Made by a program: the position numbers and the translations under genes. A model generated the notes under the pieces. The model searched no databases. It was not told the origin of the DNA and was given only the letters and a program-made list of their open reading frames with translations. DNA of 64,000 bases from positions 1-64,000 of the forward strand of contig JAUCBJ010000066.1 of the NCBI GenBank assembly GCA_032718475.1, in the 5' to 3' direction. Source of the stretch: Nemertoderma westbladi (taxonomy: Eukaryota > Xenacoelomorpha > Nemertodermatida > Nemertodermatidae). Shown here one piece after another: positions 19,628 through 31,258 of this stretch. Every line of letters begins with the position of its first letter. Positions within the stretch are counted from its first letter, which is position 1.

Positions 19628-22600
19628 GGGTCAGTCCATATGAAAACGACCAAAATGGTAAATCTGAAAAACCCAACATGGCCAGTTTGACTAAATTTTT
19701 TTACATAATGAATATAAACATATGTAATGAAATTTAAAAGTAAAATGAGTCAAAAATATTTATTAGAAGCTGAGATATCAGTATTTGAAATTTAGAGTTT
19801 TCGGGCGCTCGCGGCATCTATCGCATTGGTACTTTTGGAGTCTTCTAGTACACAATAGACTATAAGGGAACTCTAAAGGCATGAAAAATTGGTTATGGGG
19901 TATATTTGTGGTGCTGATCTCAAAAATGACCACAAAAAGGGAAAATTCGAAAGATAAAGTGCTGTAATCAGCAATTTTTTTCTTTCGCGATAGCCAAAGA
20001 AAGGCGTAGAACTACCAATGTGGCACTGCTACTACAAAGCTGAAACTTGGTGTGTATCGTTACTACATTATAGTTATTTCATTGAACCATTAAAATTCCT
20101 GGGTATATGACATCTTTAAAATCTATCACAGATCAAAAATACCGTTTTTTGAGTAATCGCGAAGGATCGCGAGAAGAATTTATCAGTTGATTTGCCTTCT
20201 TTAACATTCTGGCAGACCTAATGTGACCATTAGGTACCGGTACTCTAGTTGGATATATTGCTTCCATTTAAGCTCATTTAAATACGATTTTTGAGAGAAG
20301 CCATTTTTTCAATACATTCCACTTCATCGCTTGGAATTTGGTATATTCTACCACTAATGCTAGTTAGTAGGGGTGCATCAATACCTTTTATTATATGATA
20401 TTTTGGAACCCAACACTCATCCTTCTGTGCAGGCCATTTCCAGTTTAGTTTAGAGGATTGTTGTGCTTGGTGCATGAATGTGACATATATATCATTATAT
20501 TCGTCAGAATGATCCTCTACAATTCCTAAGTACCAGGCCTTATCATATATTACTGAAACCCACTTTCCTGTTCCTATATCTACCTCAGCTGAAAATGGTG
20601 ACAAAAATGTGATGTAGGTGACACGATGGTGAAGTCAGAATCAGCAGAGATTCTAAACAGTTTTAGATGATTCGAATCTCCTGCAATAGGAACAAATTTA
20701 TGATGACTCCGTGTGCCAGATACTGTTGCTGCATCAGTAAGTCTTGAAGTTATTTTAGAAGTATGTTGTGCAACTTCTTCTTTAGAAATATAAAAATAGT
20801 GGACATTTTTGACATTTGTGTTTAACCATTTAAACATATCTGCTGGAGTTAATATCTGACTATCACTTGTTGCCTGCAAACTAGCCCTGGCAACCAACCT
20901 TTTGGTGGTTCCTCCTATGCCATCACAAGTACTTTTCATACAAAGGTTTGTAAAGTTTTTACAATTCTTATACTGTTGCGAAGAACCATCAGAAAAGTAA
21001 TGAACTGTACCTTGAATTTGGGGAAACTGATTCTTTATATGGCGCATTAATGTGCTTAGAAATGTATGTACAGTGCCTACTCCATGATCTCTCTCATCAC
21101 TAATTACACAGTAACTGTAGGACACCAATTTTGTTGAACTTGGATCTTTAAGGTAAACAACAAAAGGATGAACTGTTGCCTGTGTGTTGTCCCAGTGATA
21201 CCCTTGGACAGCATCTTGACAAACAAAACTGTAATTCTCAGCAAAGTCTAAGAGGATTATGCAGTCTGAGGATGATAGTTCTTCTTTTAACTTTGAAAGC
21301 CTTTCTGATTGCATTTTAGATATGAATGAATGTGGCAAAGCATTATAAATTAGCTTAGAAGCAAAATCAATAAACTCATCAACAGTGCTTAGCTTGACAA
21401 CAAGTTCAGAGTTAGAGATCCATTGTCTATATTTAATTTCTGAATCCAATTCAATGTCATTATCAGAAAATACATGCACAAGAGCAGAAACAAGGGAAGG
21501 GAGACCCGGGCAATTTTGGCATTTGTGAAGCATACAGTCTCGATTGTCTAGTTCGCAAACAGCTTTATTGAAACAATCCTTATACGAAACATTGGAAGGA
21601 AGTGCTTCACACATCAGTTTCATGTTCTGATGTATTTGGCAAACACAGCTCCATAATGTGTGCTGTGTGCTCCATAATCTGAAACTGTAATACACCACTT
21701 TGGTCGTAGTTCGCAAAATTTGGAGAAACCAAGTTTACACAGTGGGTGTCTCTTCTTAAATTCGATATACAGCTCACTCAGGTTTGTTAAAATAAGCCTT
21801 TTTTGGATATGGACACGTTTTTTTAAATCATCTGAGTAAACTGATTTAAATTCTTTTTTTCCTGGGCACTGCCTTGAAAATTCATCATCTTGGTAAAAAG
21901 ATGAGACTATGTCTACAGTTTCCTTACTAATTGTTCTGGATCCTTGTTTCTTTTCTACATTTGTAAGTAACCCGTGTTCATTGCGTAATTTTCGAGCTTG
22001 CTTAGCAGTCCAATTTGTTACTTGAAATTCACACACCACTTTCTGTATTGTCCAACTCTGTGGAGCAAGTGTAAGAAGTTAACTTTTTTCCTTTGTAGTA
22101 TTTGCTAGTGAAACTTGAACTTTTAATCCTGTTACAAGTCTACTACAATCTGAACAATTTTCAGAAACCGGTTCCATCGTAGAGGAAGACTGCAAAGCAT
22201 TGTGTTCTAAATTTAATGCCTTATGTAGTTTTGATCTAACTGCATCATCAATCTCAGCTGCTTTGCGTTTCCCATACAATTCTCGTGGTCCAGTACTATG
22301 GGATTTAATTGGACTAATCCCAAGATTTGTAACTGTTAGATTGAGATTGTCTCGAGCTTCTAAGTACTCCGTTTCAGAATCAGCAGATGAGAGTGAGCTT
22401 CGACTATCCTCACAAATAATATCCGTTTTCTGCTTGTCATTGACTCCTTTCCTGCAGTTTGTGCATAACTTTTCGCCAGGTTTAAAATTTCGTTCAGGAA
22501 ATGCAGAATTAAGGTACACAGAAAGGTCTAGATCAATTTCTCGCAGGTCTTTCTTAATGAGCTGTTTATGAGTTTGAAATGGATCACAACAGTTTTTTTG

Positions 22601-23922
22601 AAAGGAAGAAAACTTATCCAGGAAGTATTTCTCATGATGAAAACAGACTGTCTCATCCTTGACATCCTCTGGCTTAATTAATACATCAGAACGGCCCAAT
22701 AGAATTGCTAGGGACTCTGTGGATAGTTCTTTAATTAATTTTAAACCTTTATGTCTCGTGTACGATAATTTATGACAGGCTTCTTCCGTATTACTTATTA
22801 CACCGATTGAGCAATAGTTCATGTTGACCAATACGATTGAGTAATAGTTGTTTACAAAGGTAGGATAAATATATAATTTTAAGTAAAATATTGGTATTGC
22901 AATGCAGAATGTTAGCTCTTAAAAGAACTGTTTGGTTGAGACAAGAGCAAGATCAGATGAGGAACTTTAAAAAAAGTGATAAATTTCTCAATTGTTCCTG
23001 CTTTTATAGCGGAAGGTAATTCTAGATTAACCAATCAGGTGGCAGTATTTGGAGAGTTACTAGGATGTATCCAATAGGAAGACGCATTGAGTATCACCTG
23101 CCTAAGAAAGCTTGTTCTAGTAAAGTTTTATGAAAAATACGAGGATGAAGGTGTTTACAAGGAATATTACTTAAAAAAATATATTAATTGAAAATGGATA
23201 TTAATACAATTATTAATTTTATTCATTAAATTAATTTTTCATATTTTCTTATATAATAGATAGATAGGGCCTATTTTTTTCTTATTTATTAATTTGATCC
23301 AACTGTAATTGCTAGCACAGATTAATACAGCTCATATTTTATTTTTTTCTTATTACAGTTGATATCACCATTTCATATTTAACCGCCCGGTTACTTTTTT
23401 AGACAAATATTTGAACACAAATATTATAATAAAGTTGTCAAATACCCATAGATTTTGTTTTAGAATTTCGAATACAATAGTGTTGTGGTTTAGCATACAA
23501 AGTTTCATCACCTAAGTGACAGTGCCACACATGTTTTTATGTCCCTGAAAACCCTTAATTTTTCAGTCGCGGACAAAATGAAATTTAAAATATATCACAA
23601 GAAAACATTAAAAATTCAAATTTTTGATGACATTTTCGGATTCAGCACAGAAAATTACCCCCATAACAAAATTTACACCCCATACAGAGCAATTTGAATT
23701 GGATTTTTTAAAATTAGGGCGTAAAAAATAATGTCGCGAATGTGTGCGGTCATGCGAAAACTTGAATTTTTCAAATAGTCATATCTTGACTTCTACTCAA
23801 TATTTCTGAGAAATGTTTTTTTTGTTCTTCATATCTTAAACCCATCATCAATCTCTCCAAAAATTAGACTGATCCAAGACATAGTGGTTTTTAACATTGG
23901 TCATTTTGATATGGACTGACCC
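19628..23922 (-). mobile_element. 4.3 kb DNA transposon, TATG target duplication
   Basis: The termini GGGTCAGTCCATATGAAAAC (19628) and the inverted copy ending at 23922 match over about 26 bases with two differences. TATG flanks both ends (19624-19627 and 23923-23926). The interior encodes a decayed transposase on the minus strand, opposite to HGS, whose intron it occupies. Four-base duplications occur in Sola-type elements among others; the superfamily is not assigned. Confidence 0.88.
20278..22831 (-). pseudogene. Decayed transposase of the 19628-23922 element
   Basis: Consecutive minus-strand frames make up one broken gene. The first runs from 22831 to an in-frame stop at 22079-22081 and continues in the same frame to about 21645. 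A frameshift there moves it to the frame that ends at 20580, and a second shift near 20600 moves it to a frame ending at 20278. An N-terminal Cys motif (CTNCRKG) is followed by acidic core candidates: LLDFAENYSF and HYFSDGSSQQYKN supply two likely catalytic aspartates, and SACDGIGGT-like sequence (STCDGIGGTTKRL) follows. This pattern matches a multicopy uncharacterised protein family of insects and marine invertebrates. One stop and two frameshifts mean the copy is inactive. Confidence 0.75.
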
Positions 23923-23926
23923 TATG

Positions 23927-25773
23927 GTCTAACAGTCAGTTCAGTAGTCACATGGTCAGACAGTCAGTTAGTCCGTAGTCACTCTATAACCAAAAAAATT
24001 AGGCAGTCAAGCAATAGGTACCGGTATGCAGCTGTATCTGTAGTGTAACAGTGATATGGAGTGCTGGGTACGAGACAGGTGGGAGCTGCAGACAACCGAC
24101 AGCAGACAACCGGCAGCAGACAACCGATAGCAGACAAATTAATGGCATTATAATTAATTACTTAGTAGAATTTCCCATCATCTCCCTATGTGGAGTAGAC
24201 CTACTTCAAGTAACTATAGTGACCAAAGTTTATAATATATAGTATAGTATATAATAAGCAGACCGAATAGTAACAGGTAAACAATAAACATAGTTACTAT
24301 ATTATAAATGATGAAACAAAACAGAATGTAATATTTTGATTGGTTACATGGTAACTGCCAATCCATTTTTATATCACCACCATTTAAAATATAGATGGTA
24401 TTATGGACAATATGTGGCGTGTCATCTAGAAAGAACAACCAACATACATACATACATACATACATACATTAGGTTGCTGTCAAACATGTAAACTGACATC
24501 GGAAATTAAATCAGCAACCAGAATAACCCTCATAACAAAACCTTTAGCTAGGTGAAATGCTTTCCCTATATTTTGACAGACAGACAGACAAACCGACAGA
24601 CAGACATAATAGACTTCGCTAAAAATGAAAACTGACGTCGAAAATGAAAATGAAATCAGCGACCAGGAAATCCCCTAACACCTTTAGCTACCGGAACCGG
24701 TAGGATGAATGCTTTTGTTATGTTTTGACAAACAAACCTTCAGAAACACAATCCCAGTCGGGTAGTTTTCACAGACTCAGAGTATCTTACTCAGAGTAAA
24801 GATAACATGATCACTTATAATAACTTTTGAACTACATTAGCTATTAACAAGAGGTTTGAATTTTGAATTCCTCATAAATATCTGCACCAGGAATGATAAT
24901 TCTACTTTTTTTCGGTATTGATAAACCCTTCACTTAAGCTCCTAAAACTTTAACTGCGTTGTTATTTACAAAATGCACAATTTGCAGTAAAAACTACATT
25001 TTAAGATGTATTTCTGATTCCATGGTAACCAGATCTGTTAAATAACAACTATAAAATGAGCAATTTAGTGAATAAAACTGTTAATAAACTGTTTTGTGTT
25101 CTTATAAAATAAATGAATAGTGTACATTATTTAAGATAATGAACTATCTTTAATACCGCAATAAGATTCTTTAAAACACTTCCAATAATTGAAAAAATAT
25201 CACTAATACTTAACTTGTACTTGAAGAATACTCACCGTCCATAACACAGCAGTTACTGTTAGATTATTGCAAGGTCATGTTACTTGACGATTACTGGCTA
25301 TCAAATTAACCAATAATATAGCAGTGATATTAGTACCCATCTTTACACTTCCAATAATTTAAAGATCAAATTACTTAAATGCTCTTAGCTGCCTAACACG
25401 CAACAGAAAGACTGGTACAGTTAAGCAATTGCATTACTGTGTTTGTAACAAGCTCCTTTTACTATCCAATTCTCTAATTGGGCCTCCGGTATGGGACTCC
25501 TGATTGAATGTAATGCATTCAACAGTACTGCATGGGCCTAGCGATGTAAAAAAAAATGTGACACAGTGTACTGTATATTCTCTGTAGGTAGGTTCTTGCC
25601 CATGTCACCGGTGGTATCATTAGATATAGAGTTTGTATCGCTGGCTGGACCTATGTCTAAGTTGTCTACTGTCGGTTTTATACTGTAAGTTGTCTGCTGT
25701 CGATTGTCTGCTATCGTTTGTATGCTTGTACGTTTGTTGCTATCTTCTTCAATTAGTTCATTAACTATTTTAG
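23927..25773. other. Remainder of HGS intron: short repeats only
   Basis: Contains a small CCGACAGCAGACAA block (24090-24140), an ACAT microsatellite (24441-24469), a direct duplication of about 137 bp (24488-24611 and 24625-24760, both with ACCTTTAGCTA and TATTTTGACA) and an inverted satellite fragment near 25651-25716. No coding exon was recognised. It ends in the TATTTTAG acceptor of HGS exon 2. Confidence 0.7.
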
Positions 25774-27531
25774 GTGCGCGTTTGCGACGCTTGTTACGAC
25801 ATGTTGAATCCGTCATCTTCATCCTCCAAGTCGTCGTCCGACGAAACCGGTCTGCCCCCGGAGTACATCGCGTCGTCGCTGAGCAAAGAGACCCAGCAAC
25901 CCAAACAGCGGACCGAGGCCGAGTGCAAGGAGGAGGAGGAGTTGCAACTCGCGTTGGCGCTGTCCATGGACGAGAAAGAGAACCGCGATATAATCCTAGC
26001 GGAGCGTCACGGCGAGACCAAGTCAACGCCGCCACCCCCTCCGGTGTCTTCCAACTCGATCTATTCCTCCGGGCCGCAGCTCCCATTGTCTATGGGCGGC
26101 GGCGAAGAGGACATGGACCCAGAGTTGGCGCGCTACCTCAACCGCTCCTACTGGGACCAAAAGCAGACTCTGTCTGGTGCTGCTCCCAGCGCCCCCTTGC
26201 AAACACCTCCGGTTTCCGTGACTGCGACCCCCGCAGACAGCCTCAGCTCGCAGCCATCAGAGAAGGTCGAGGAGCCGTTCCAGAACGGTGAGCTCGATGA
26301 GGATTCCGACCATCTTTTAGTGGAAACGCTACGAAGCCAAATCGAGATCTTTATGAACCGGATGAAGAGTTGCGAGATGCGATCTCGATCGATCATCCAT
26401 GACAACAGCATCCAGACGTTGTTCCAATCGCTTACGTCGCTGCACCCACGACTGATGACGGCGATGCATCAGCTTACCGACCAGCGGGAGGCGTTGGAGG
26501 ACATGCAGGACCGACTGGCGCAGGTGCGGGACGCGCGCGGGGCGCTGGACTCCTTGCGACAGGACCACGAGGAGCGTCGACGCCGGGAGGAGGACGAACG
26601 GAACCGGGTCAAACAGGTCGAGATGATGAAGAAACTCGATGTTATGCGGAAGGAGAAGGCCGAGTACCTCGAGTACCAACGTCAGGTTGCGATGCAAAGG
26701 TTGCAGGATCAGGAGCGGGAGTTACAAGCCAGGATACAAGCGCAGAAGCAGCAACAGCTGGCCAAGCAGTTGCAACAGCAGCAGATAGGCGCGCAACTCG
26801 CACAGTACGGGCCCTCGGGTGGGTACACGGAGCCGTACCAGTACGGGTACCCCGGGGACTCCCCGAGTCATCGACCGACTCAGTTCCCGGGCCAGTACGC
26901 CGGCGGCGCCGAGGGTAACCCCCCGGTGACGGGCTACCCGGGGGTATCACCCTACCCAGGGGGGCCCTCCATCCCTCCCGTACATCACGGTAACGCGATG
27001 GTAATTGGCCCCAATCCGCAGTCCAACCCCGCGATGATGCACCCCCAGGATCCCGTGTCTACCAACCCTATTGGTCCTGTTGTTCCCAACCACACACCCC
27101 AACAGTCTGGTTATTCCTCCCCGGCCCACCTCCCCGCTACTTCGGGGTACGAGAGTGTCCCACCGGGGCAACTTCAGTACAGAGACGCAGCACCCCCACT
27201 CGCTCCAGCCCCTTACAACCAACCAACATCTTACCAAAACACACAGCAACCCGCACCATATTCCAGCATCCAACAACCAGCTTCATACCAAGATGTCCAA
27301 CAACCTTCTTCCTATTCGAACAGCCAGCAACCCATTCCTTACCCGAGCTCTGAGGGCCCATCTGTTTACATGAACCCGACCCCCCAGCAACCTGCGCCAT
27401 ATACAACCAACCATCCGGCATCCTATGGGGACGCACAGCCCCAGACTCTGTCGTACAGTGGCGGACGTCAGACCCAGTCTGGCCCGCCAGCCACTCAGCA
27501 AGCTGGGCCGCTGATATCATTTGATGATTAA
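25774..27531 (+). CDS. HGS: HGS (Hrs) coding exon 2: end of FYVE to C-terminus
   Basis: Starts at GTG after a TTTTAG acceptor and continues exon 1 in phase 0 as VRVCDACYDML, giving the last two FYVE cysteines (residues 211 and 214). The protein totals 792 residues, against 777 in human. In order: a ubiquitin-interacting motif EEEELQLALALS (about 261-275), DPELARYLNRSYW, a PSAP motif near 345 expected to bind TSG101 of ESCRT-I, the helical coiled-coil region (about 375-545) that pairs with STAM, a Pro/Gln/Tyr-rich tail and the terminal clathrin box LISFDD. All this lies in one 1.76 kb exon, whereas vertebrate HGS is split into many exons, so introns were lost here or gained elsewhere. No canonical polyadenylation signal was picked out. 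Confidence 0.96.
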   Translation: MRVCDACYDMLNPSSSSSKSSSDETGLPPEYIASSLSKETQQPKQRTEAECKEEEELQLALALSMDEKENRDIILAERHGETKSTPPPPPVSSNSIYSSGPQLPLSMGGGEEDMDPELARYLNRSYWDQKQTLSGAAPSAPLQTPPVSVTATPADSLSSQPSEKVEEPFQNGELDEDSDHLLVETLRSQIEIFMNRMKSCEMRSRSIIHDNSIQTLFQSLTSLHPRLMTAMHQLTDQREALEDMQDRLAQVRDARGALDSLRQDHEERRRREEDERNRVKQVEMMKKLDVMRKEKAEYLEYQRQVAMQRLQDQERELQARIQAQKQQQLAKQLQQQQIGAQLAQYGPSGGYTEPYQYGYPGDSPSHRPTQFPGQYAGGAEGNPPVTGYPGVSPYPGGPSIPPVHHGNAMVIGPNPQSNPAMMHPQDPVSTNPIGPVVPNHTPQQSGYSSPAHLPATSGYESVPPGQLQYRDAAPPLAPAPYNQPTSYQNTQQPAPYSSIQQPASYQDVQQPSSYSNSQQPIPYPSSEGPSVYMNPTPQQPAPYTTNHPASYGDAQPQTLSYSGGRQTQSGPPATQQAGPLISFDD

Positions 27532-28101
27532 ATGTATTTGTTTCACAAACTACCGATGCACCGATCAGGCGGTGTGCGTCCAGGCAGGCGTTTTGTTTGT
27601 GTTAATTAAAACGCCCGTTTAACAGTACTGTGCTTAGAACTGAGTATAGAGTCGTCAATAATGCAAAATCATTAATATCGGGTCACTTTCAATATCGTAT
27701 TCAAACGGTTTACTTACTGGACTGATACATAAACAAACATGTTTATGAGTAATATTAACATAAAAAAATGTTCGTGTTTTTTTTTTGTAAGCAAATACCA
27801 TAGTTTATATTATCTTAGATAATTTGTTATTAAATAGAATGCGATGCTCTAGAATAACTGTACTATTAGCGGGGTGATTAGCGAAACAGCTGTTACTGTG
27901 CACTAATTAATTCTCATTAATTTTGGCGTTTACACACAACGGGTACACGGACACGGTATATAAGTATTAATTATGATACCGGTATGCGTTAGCTCTCGCC
28001 AAAGGTTCACCCCCAGTCTTTTTTTTCATCAGATTTTTTATGTGTTTTGAGGGTTGAGGCTGTAAAATTTTATGGTGATTCCTAATCTGAAATCAGATTT
28101 T
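27532..28101. other. HGS 3' untranslated region and spacer
   Basis: AT-rich, no coding potential. An AATAAA close after the stop codon was not found by eye. Confidence 0.5.
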
Positions 28102-28985
28102 CGATAAGTTGTTTCGTTCTCGAGTTATGGAAACATTTGTAATTTTCACCAAAAATTTGAAAAATTTTAATTTTGGTGCAGCACCACATTTGACACCAAA
28201 AAGACCATCAAACACCCAGAAATTTCGAAATATTTTGCCATCTTCGGAATCAGCGCCGAAAATTTGCCAATAGGTATCAAAACCAAAAAAGAAGATCATT
28301 TTTGAAAAAATTTTAAAAAATTTCACTTTTGGTGCATGTTTGGTCAGTTGTAATAAGGACAAATTAGGAGAAACAAATATTTCTCGTGTTGGCTTTTTTC
28401 GGACACTTTCTCTATCAACCTTATAACTACTTATCCGATTTTCGTTCTGTTTGCAGAATTAAGTAGAGGAATATTCAGCGCAAAAATTGTGTTGACAGAA
28501 TTTTGCAATTTTGTTTCAAAAAAAGTTATGGCATTTAACTAGTAATGGAAAAATACAAAATTTCGCGATTTTTACACAAAAAATGCCATAACTTATTTTT
28601 AAACAAAATTTCCAAATTCTGTCAACACAATTTTTGCGCGGAATATTCCTCTACATAATTCTGCAAACAGAACGAAAATCGGTTGAGAAGGTAAAGAGTA
28701 GATAGAGAAAGTGTCCCAAAAAAGCCAATGCGAGAAAAATGACATTTAATCTTTGTCCCTGTTCTAATTTTAAATTTTTAAAAATTGATCTTGGCGTTTG
28801 CGGTTTTGATCCTAGGCGAATTTTTGGCGCTGATTCCGAAAATGACAAAATATTTCGGAATTTCTAGGAGGTGTTTGAATCTCTGTTTTGGTGTCAAATG
28901 TGGTGCTGCACCAAAATTAAAAATTTTCAACTTTTGTATGAAAATTACAAAAGTTGCCATAACTGGAGAACAAAACAACTTAACG
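28102..28985. repeat. Long hairpin, arms about 440 bp
   Basis: 28102-28540 is the inverted copy of about 28548-28985 with roughly 10 percent difference. Shared blocks include TTTTGGTGCAGCACCACATT, CGATTTTCGTTCTGTTTGCA and AAAGTTATGGCATTT. The centre lies near 28545. It carries no gene and resembles a foldback MITE. Confidence 0.88.
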
Positions 28986-29884
28986 TTGTTTGATAAAACA
29001 AAAAATCCAAAATATTTAATGGAAAATATTAAATATGTTAAATCTGAAAGTATGTTTGCCAATGGTAGGAAGTCTTGTAATGTCCCGGTAACCATTCCAA
29101 TTCCAATAGTCGGTCACAGCAGTCGTGATTGCCAATCTATGCTCAAAATACTAGGTTTTTGGTGTAAAAACAATTTCAACAAAATCAACTGAAAAACAGT
29201 TGATTTTGGCTAATCAACTCGAGGTATTTAATGTACAACTCTGACAATATTCGGTAAACTGTTGTTTTTAACTTTTACTTTTGGATTACAATGGTATCGA
29301 ATTGGTTAGCTGCCTGCTGCATATCGATATTGTGTGTTATCAAATAGTAAGTCTCTTTCGCTATTGATATTTACTCCTTAAATGTATTTATTTATTATAT
29401 TGTTTATCCTTTTGAACTAATTAATTAATAATTAATAATATTATTGTAATGTATCCTGGTATCGTAAATATATTATTTATGTTTTTTTAATAGTTTTTTT
29501 TTCTCTGTATTTCGAACGTAGGATTCATGTCATTGTTACGATCAATTTACAAACGCGCCTTAATTCAATCTCATTCTCGGTAGTATCATACGGCCTAAAA
29601 CCCAGCACCATACTACTGGTACGACCTGACAGTGATGAGTCTTGCCAATCATAGAAATGATTACCGTGTGCATGACGGGGGTAAAGGTGTTGGTTGTCAG
29701 CCTTTGACATTCGTCAAACCTTTGCTAAAATACAATTGTATTGCTCCAGAAAGCAAAGACCAATCAATAGCCAACATATTTCAATCTGCCGTATGGGGTT
29801 GGTACACCACAACCTACAAAGTAATCCAAAGGGTAATGTTGTGTGCAGCTAAACTAGCTCTGAATATTTACTTGCCTGAAAACT
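28986..29884. other. No gene seen
   Basis: AT-rich. A 90-codon open stretch at 29632-29904 runs into the adjacent satellite and has no recognisable domain. Confidence 0.45.
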
Positions 29885-30443
29885 TAGATACAGATAGTCG
29901 GTAGCCAATAAGCCGACATAGATACAGATAGTCGGTACCCAATAAGCCGACATAGATACAGATAGTCGGTACCCAATAAGCCGACATAGATACAGATATT
30001 CGGTACCCAATAAGCCGACATAGATACAGATAGTCGGTGCACAATAAGCCGACATAGATACAGATAGTCGGTACCCAATAAGCCGACATAGATACAGATA
30101 GTCGGTACCCAATAAGCCGACATAGATACAGATAGTCGGTACCCAATAAGCCGACATAGATACAGATAGTCGGTACCCAATAAGCCGACATAGATACAGA
30201 TAGTCGGTACACAATAAGCCGACATAGATACAGATAGTCGGTACCCAATAAGCCGACATAGATACAGATAGTCGGTACACAATAAGCCGACATAGATACA
30301 GATAGTCGGTGCACAATAAGCCGACATAGATACAGATAGTCGGTACCCAATAAGCCGACATAGATACAGATAGTCTGTACCCAATAAGCCGACATAGATA
30401 CAGATAGTCGGTACCCAATAAGCCGACATAGATACAGATAGTC
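29885..30443. repeat. 34-bp satellite, about 16 copies
   Basis: Highly homogeneous tandem array with GATACAGATAGTCGGTACCC and AATAAGCCGACATA in each unit. Variants differ at one or two bases (ACCC/ACAC/GCAC). The unit lacks stop codons in all three minus-strand frames, which produces three overlapping open frames of 175-198 codons that are not genes. Confidence 0.96.
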
Positions 30444-30451
30444 ATTTAAGG

Positions 30452-30665
30452 ATTAAGTATTTAGAGCAGCAGTACTACCACTACTCCTCGGGGAGAGCAG
30501 CCTGTGTCCTATCTTGTGCTTTGGCAGCCACAAGGAAAAATTAAGCATGGTGGACCTGGACAGCCCAGGACTTACTTGAGACGCCTAAAGGACACTGGCC
30601 TTAGAAAGCGCATGGAGGATAGGGAGTTGCGTTGGTGCAATTTTTTCGATAAGCCAGCATATCAT
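30452..30665 (+). mobile_element. LINE fragment (3' part of RT ORF)
   Basis: TTATTTAGAGCAGCAGTACT through GATAGGGAGTTGCG matches the 3' part of the LINE copies at 40150 and 57370, with internal deletions. It abuts the 34-bp satellite. Confidence 0.75.
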
Positions 30666-31258
30666 TAATGCACGGTGTATTGGAGCCAATTGTGGATTGC
30701 ATGGTGGTGGCCAAAATATTTTTGTTAGGCTCGCATGTTTCAATGCAGCAGGCCGATTAAGGTAGTTAGTAGCAGAGTAGCCGACAGATTCAATATGCTA
30801 TAAATAATGGTATCAACTTGGCAATGCCTATTTAGTATTGCTGATCGAGAGCTGTCGATGTGTTTCGTTCAAGAGGCGACTGGTTGTGGTGGTGTGGCCG
30901 ATATTGGAAATCAAATTGTCTTAGTTATTAATTATTATGGCCAAATAAATATTTTGCGCAGCTTTCCACAATGCCCATTTTTCGTTTTCATGTTAACATG
31001 ATTCCAGTAAACTGATTTACGATTCACATTTAATACTTAAGCATCCTTCCGCAACACCATACAACCACGGCTGCAATAGAGATTATATATAATTAACCAT
31101 TATTATTTATTGTATGTCAGTAACAGATTGTGGGAATTTCATTTATTGCACTACAAACGAAAGCAATATAATCTGTATTTGATTGCTTCTTTTTATAAAG
31201 TGACTCCAGAGTGAAATTAGATCGTAACGCATTATATGTTCGACTTGATTATATTTCT
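30666..31258. other. No gene seen
   Basis: AT-rich spacer downstream of the serpin gene. Confidence 0.45.

Noticed and set aside
22200-22571. 123-codon plus-strand frame inside the 4.3 kb transposon
   Set aside because: Lies antisense to the transposase pseudogene and reads as its shadow.
29885-30443. Possible CRISPR array (regular 34-bp repeats)
   Set aside because: Units are directly tandem with no unique spacers, in an animal genome; ordinary satellite.
29849-30445. Three overlapping minus-strand open frames of 175-198 codons with a regular YLYLCRLIGYRL pattern
   Set aside because: They are translations of the 34-bp satellite, open in all three frames because the unit has no stop. Period 34 is not a multiple of three and there are no splice sites or unique ends.
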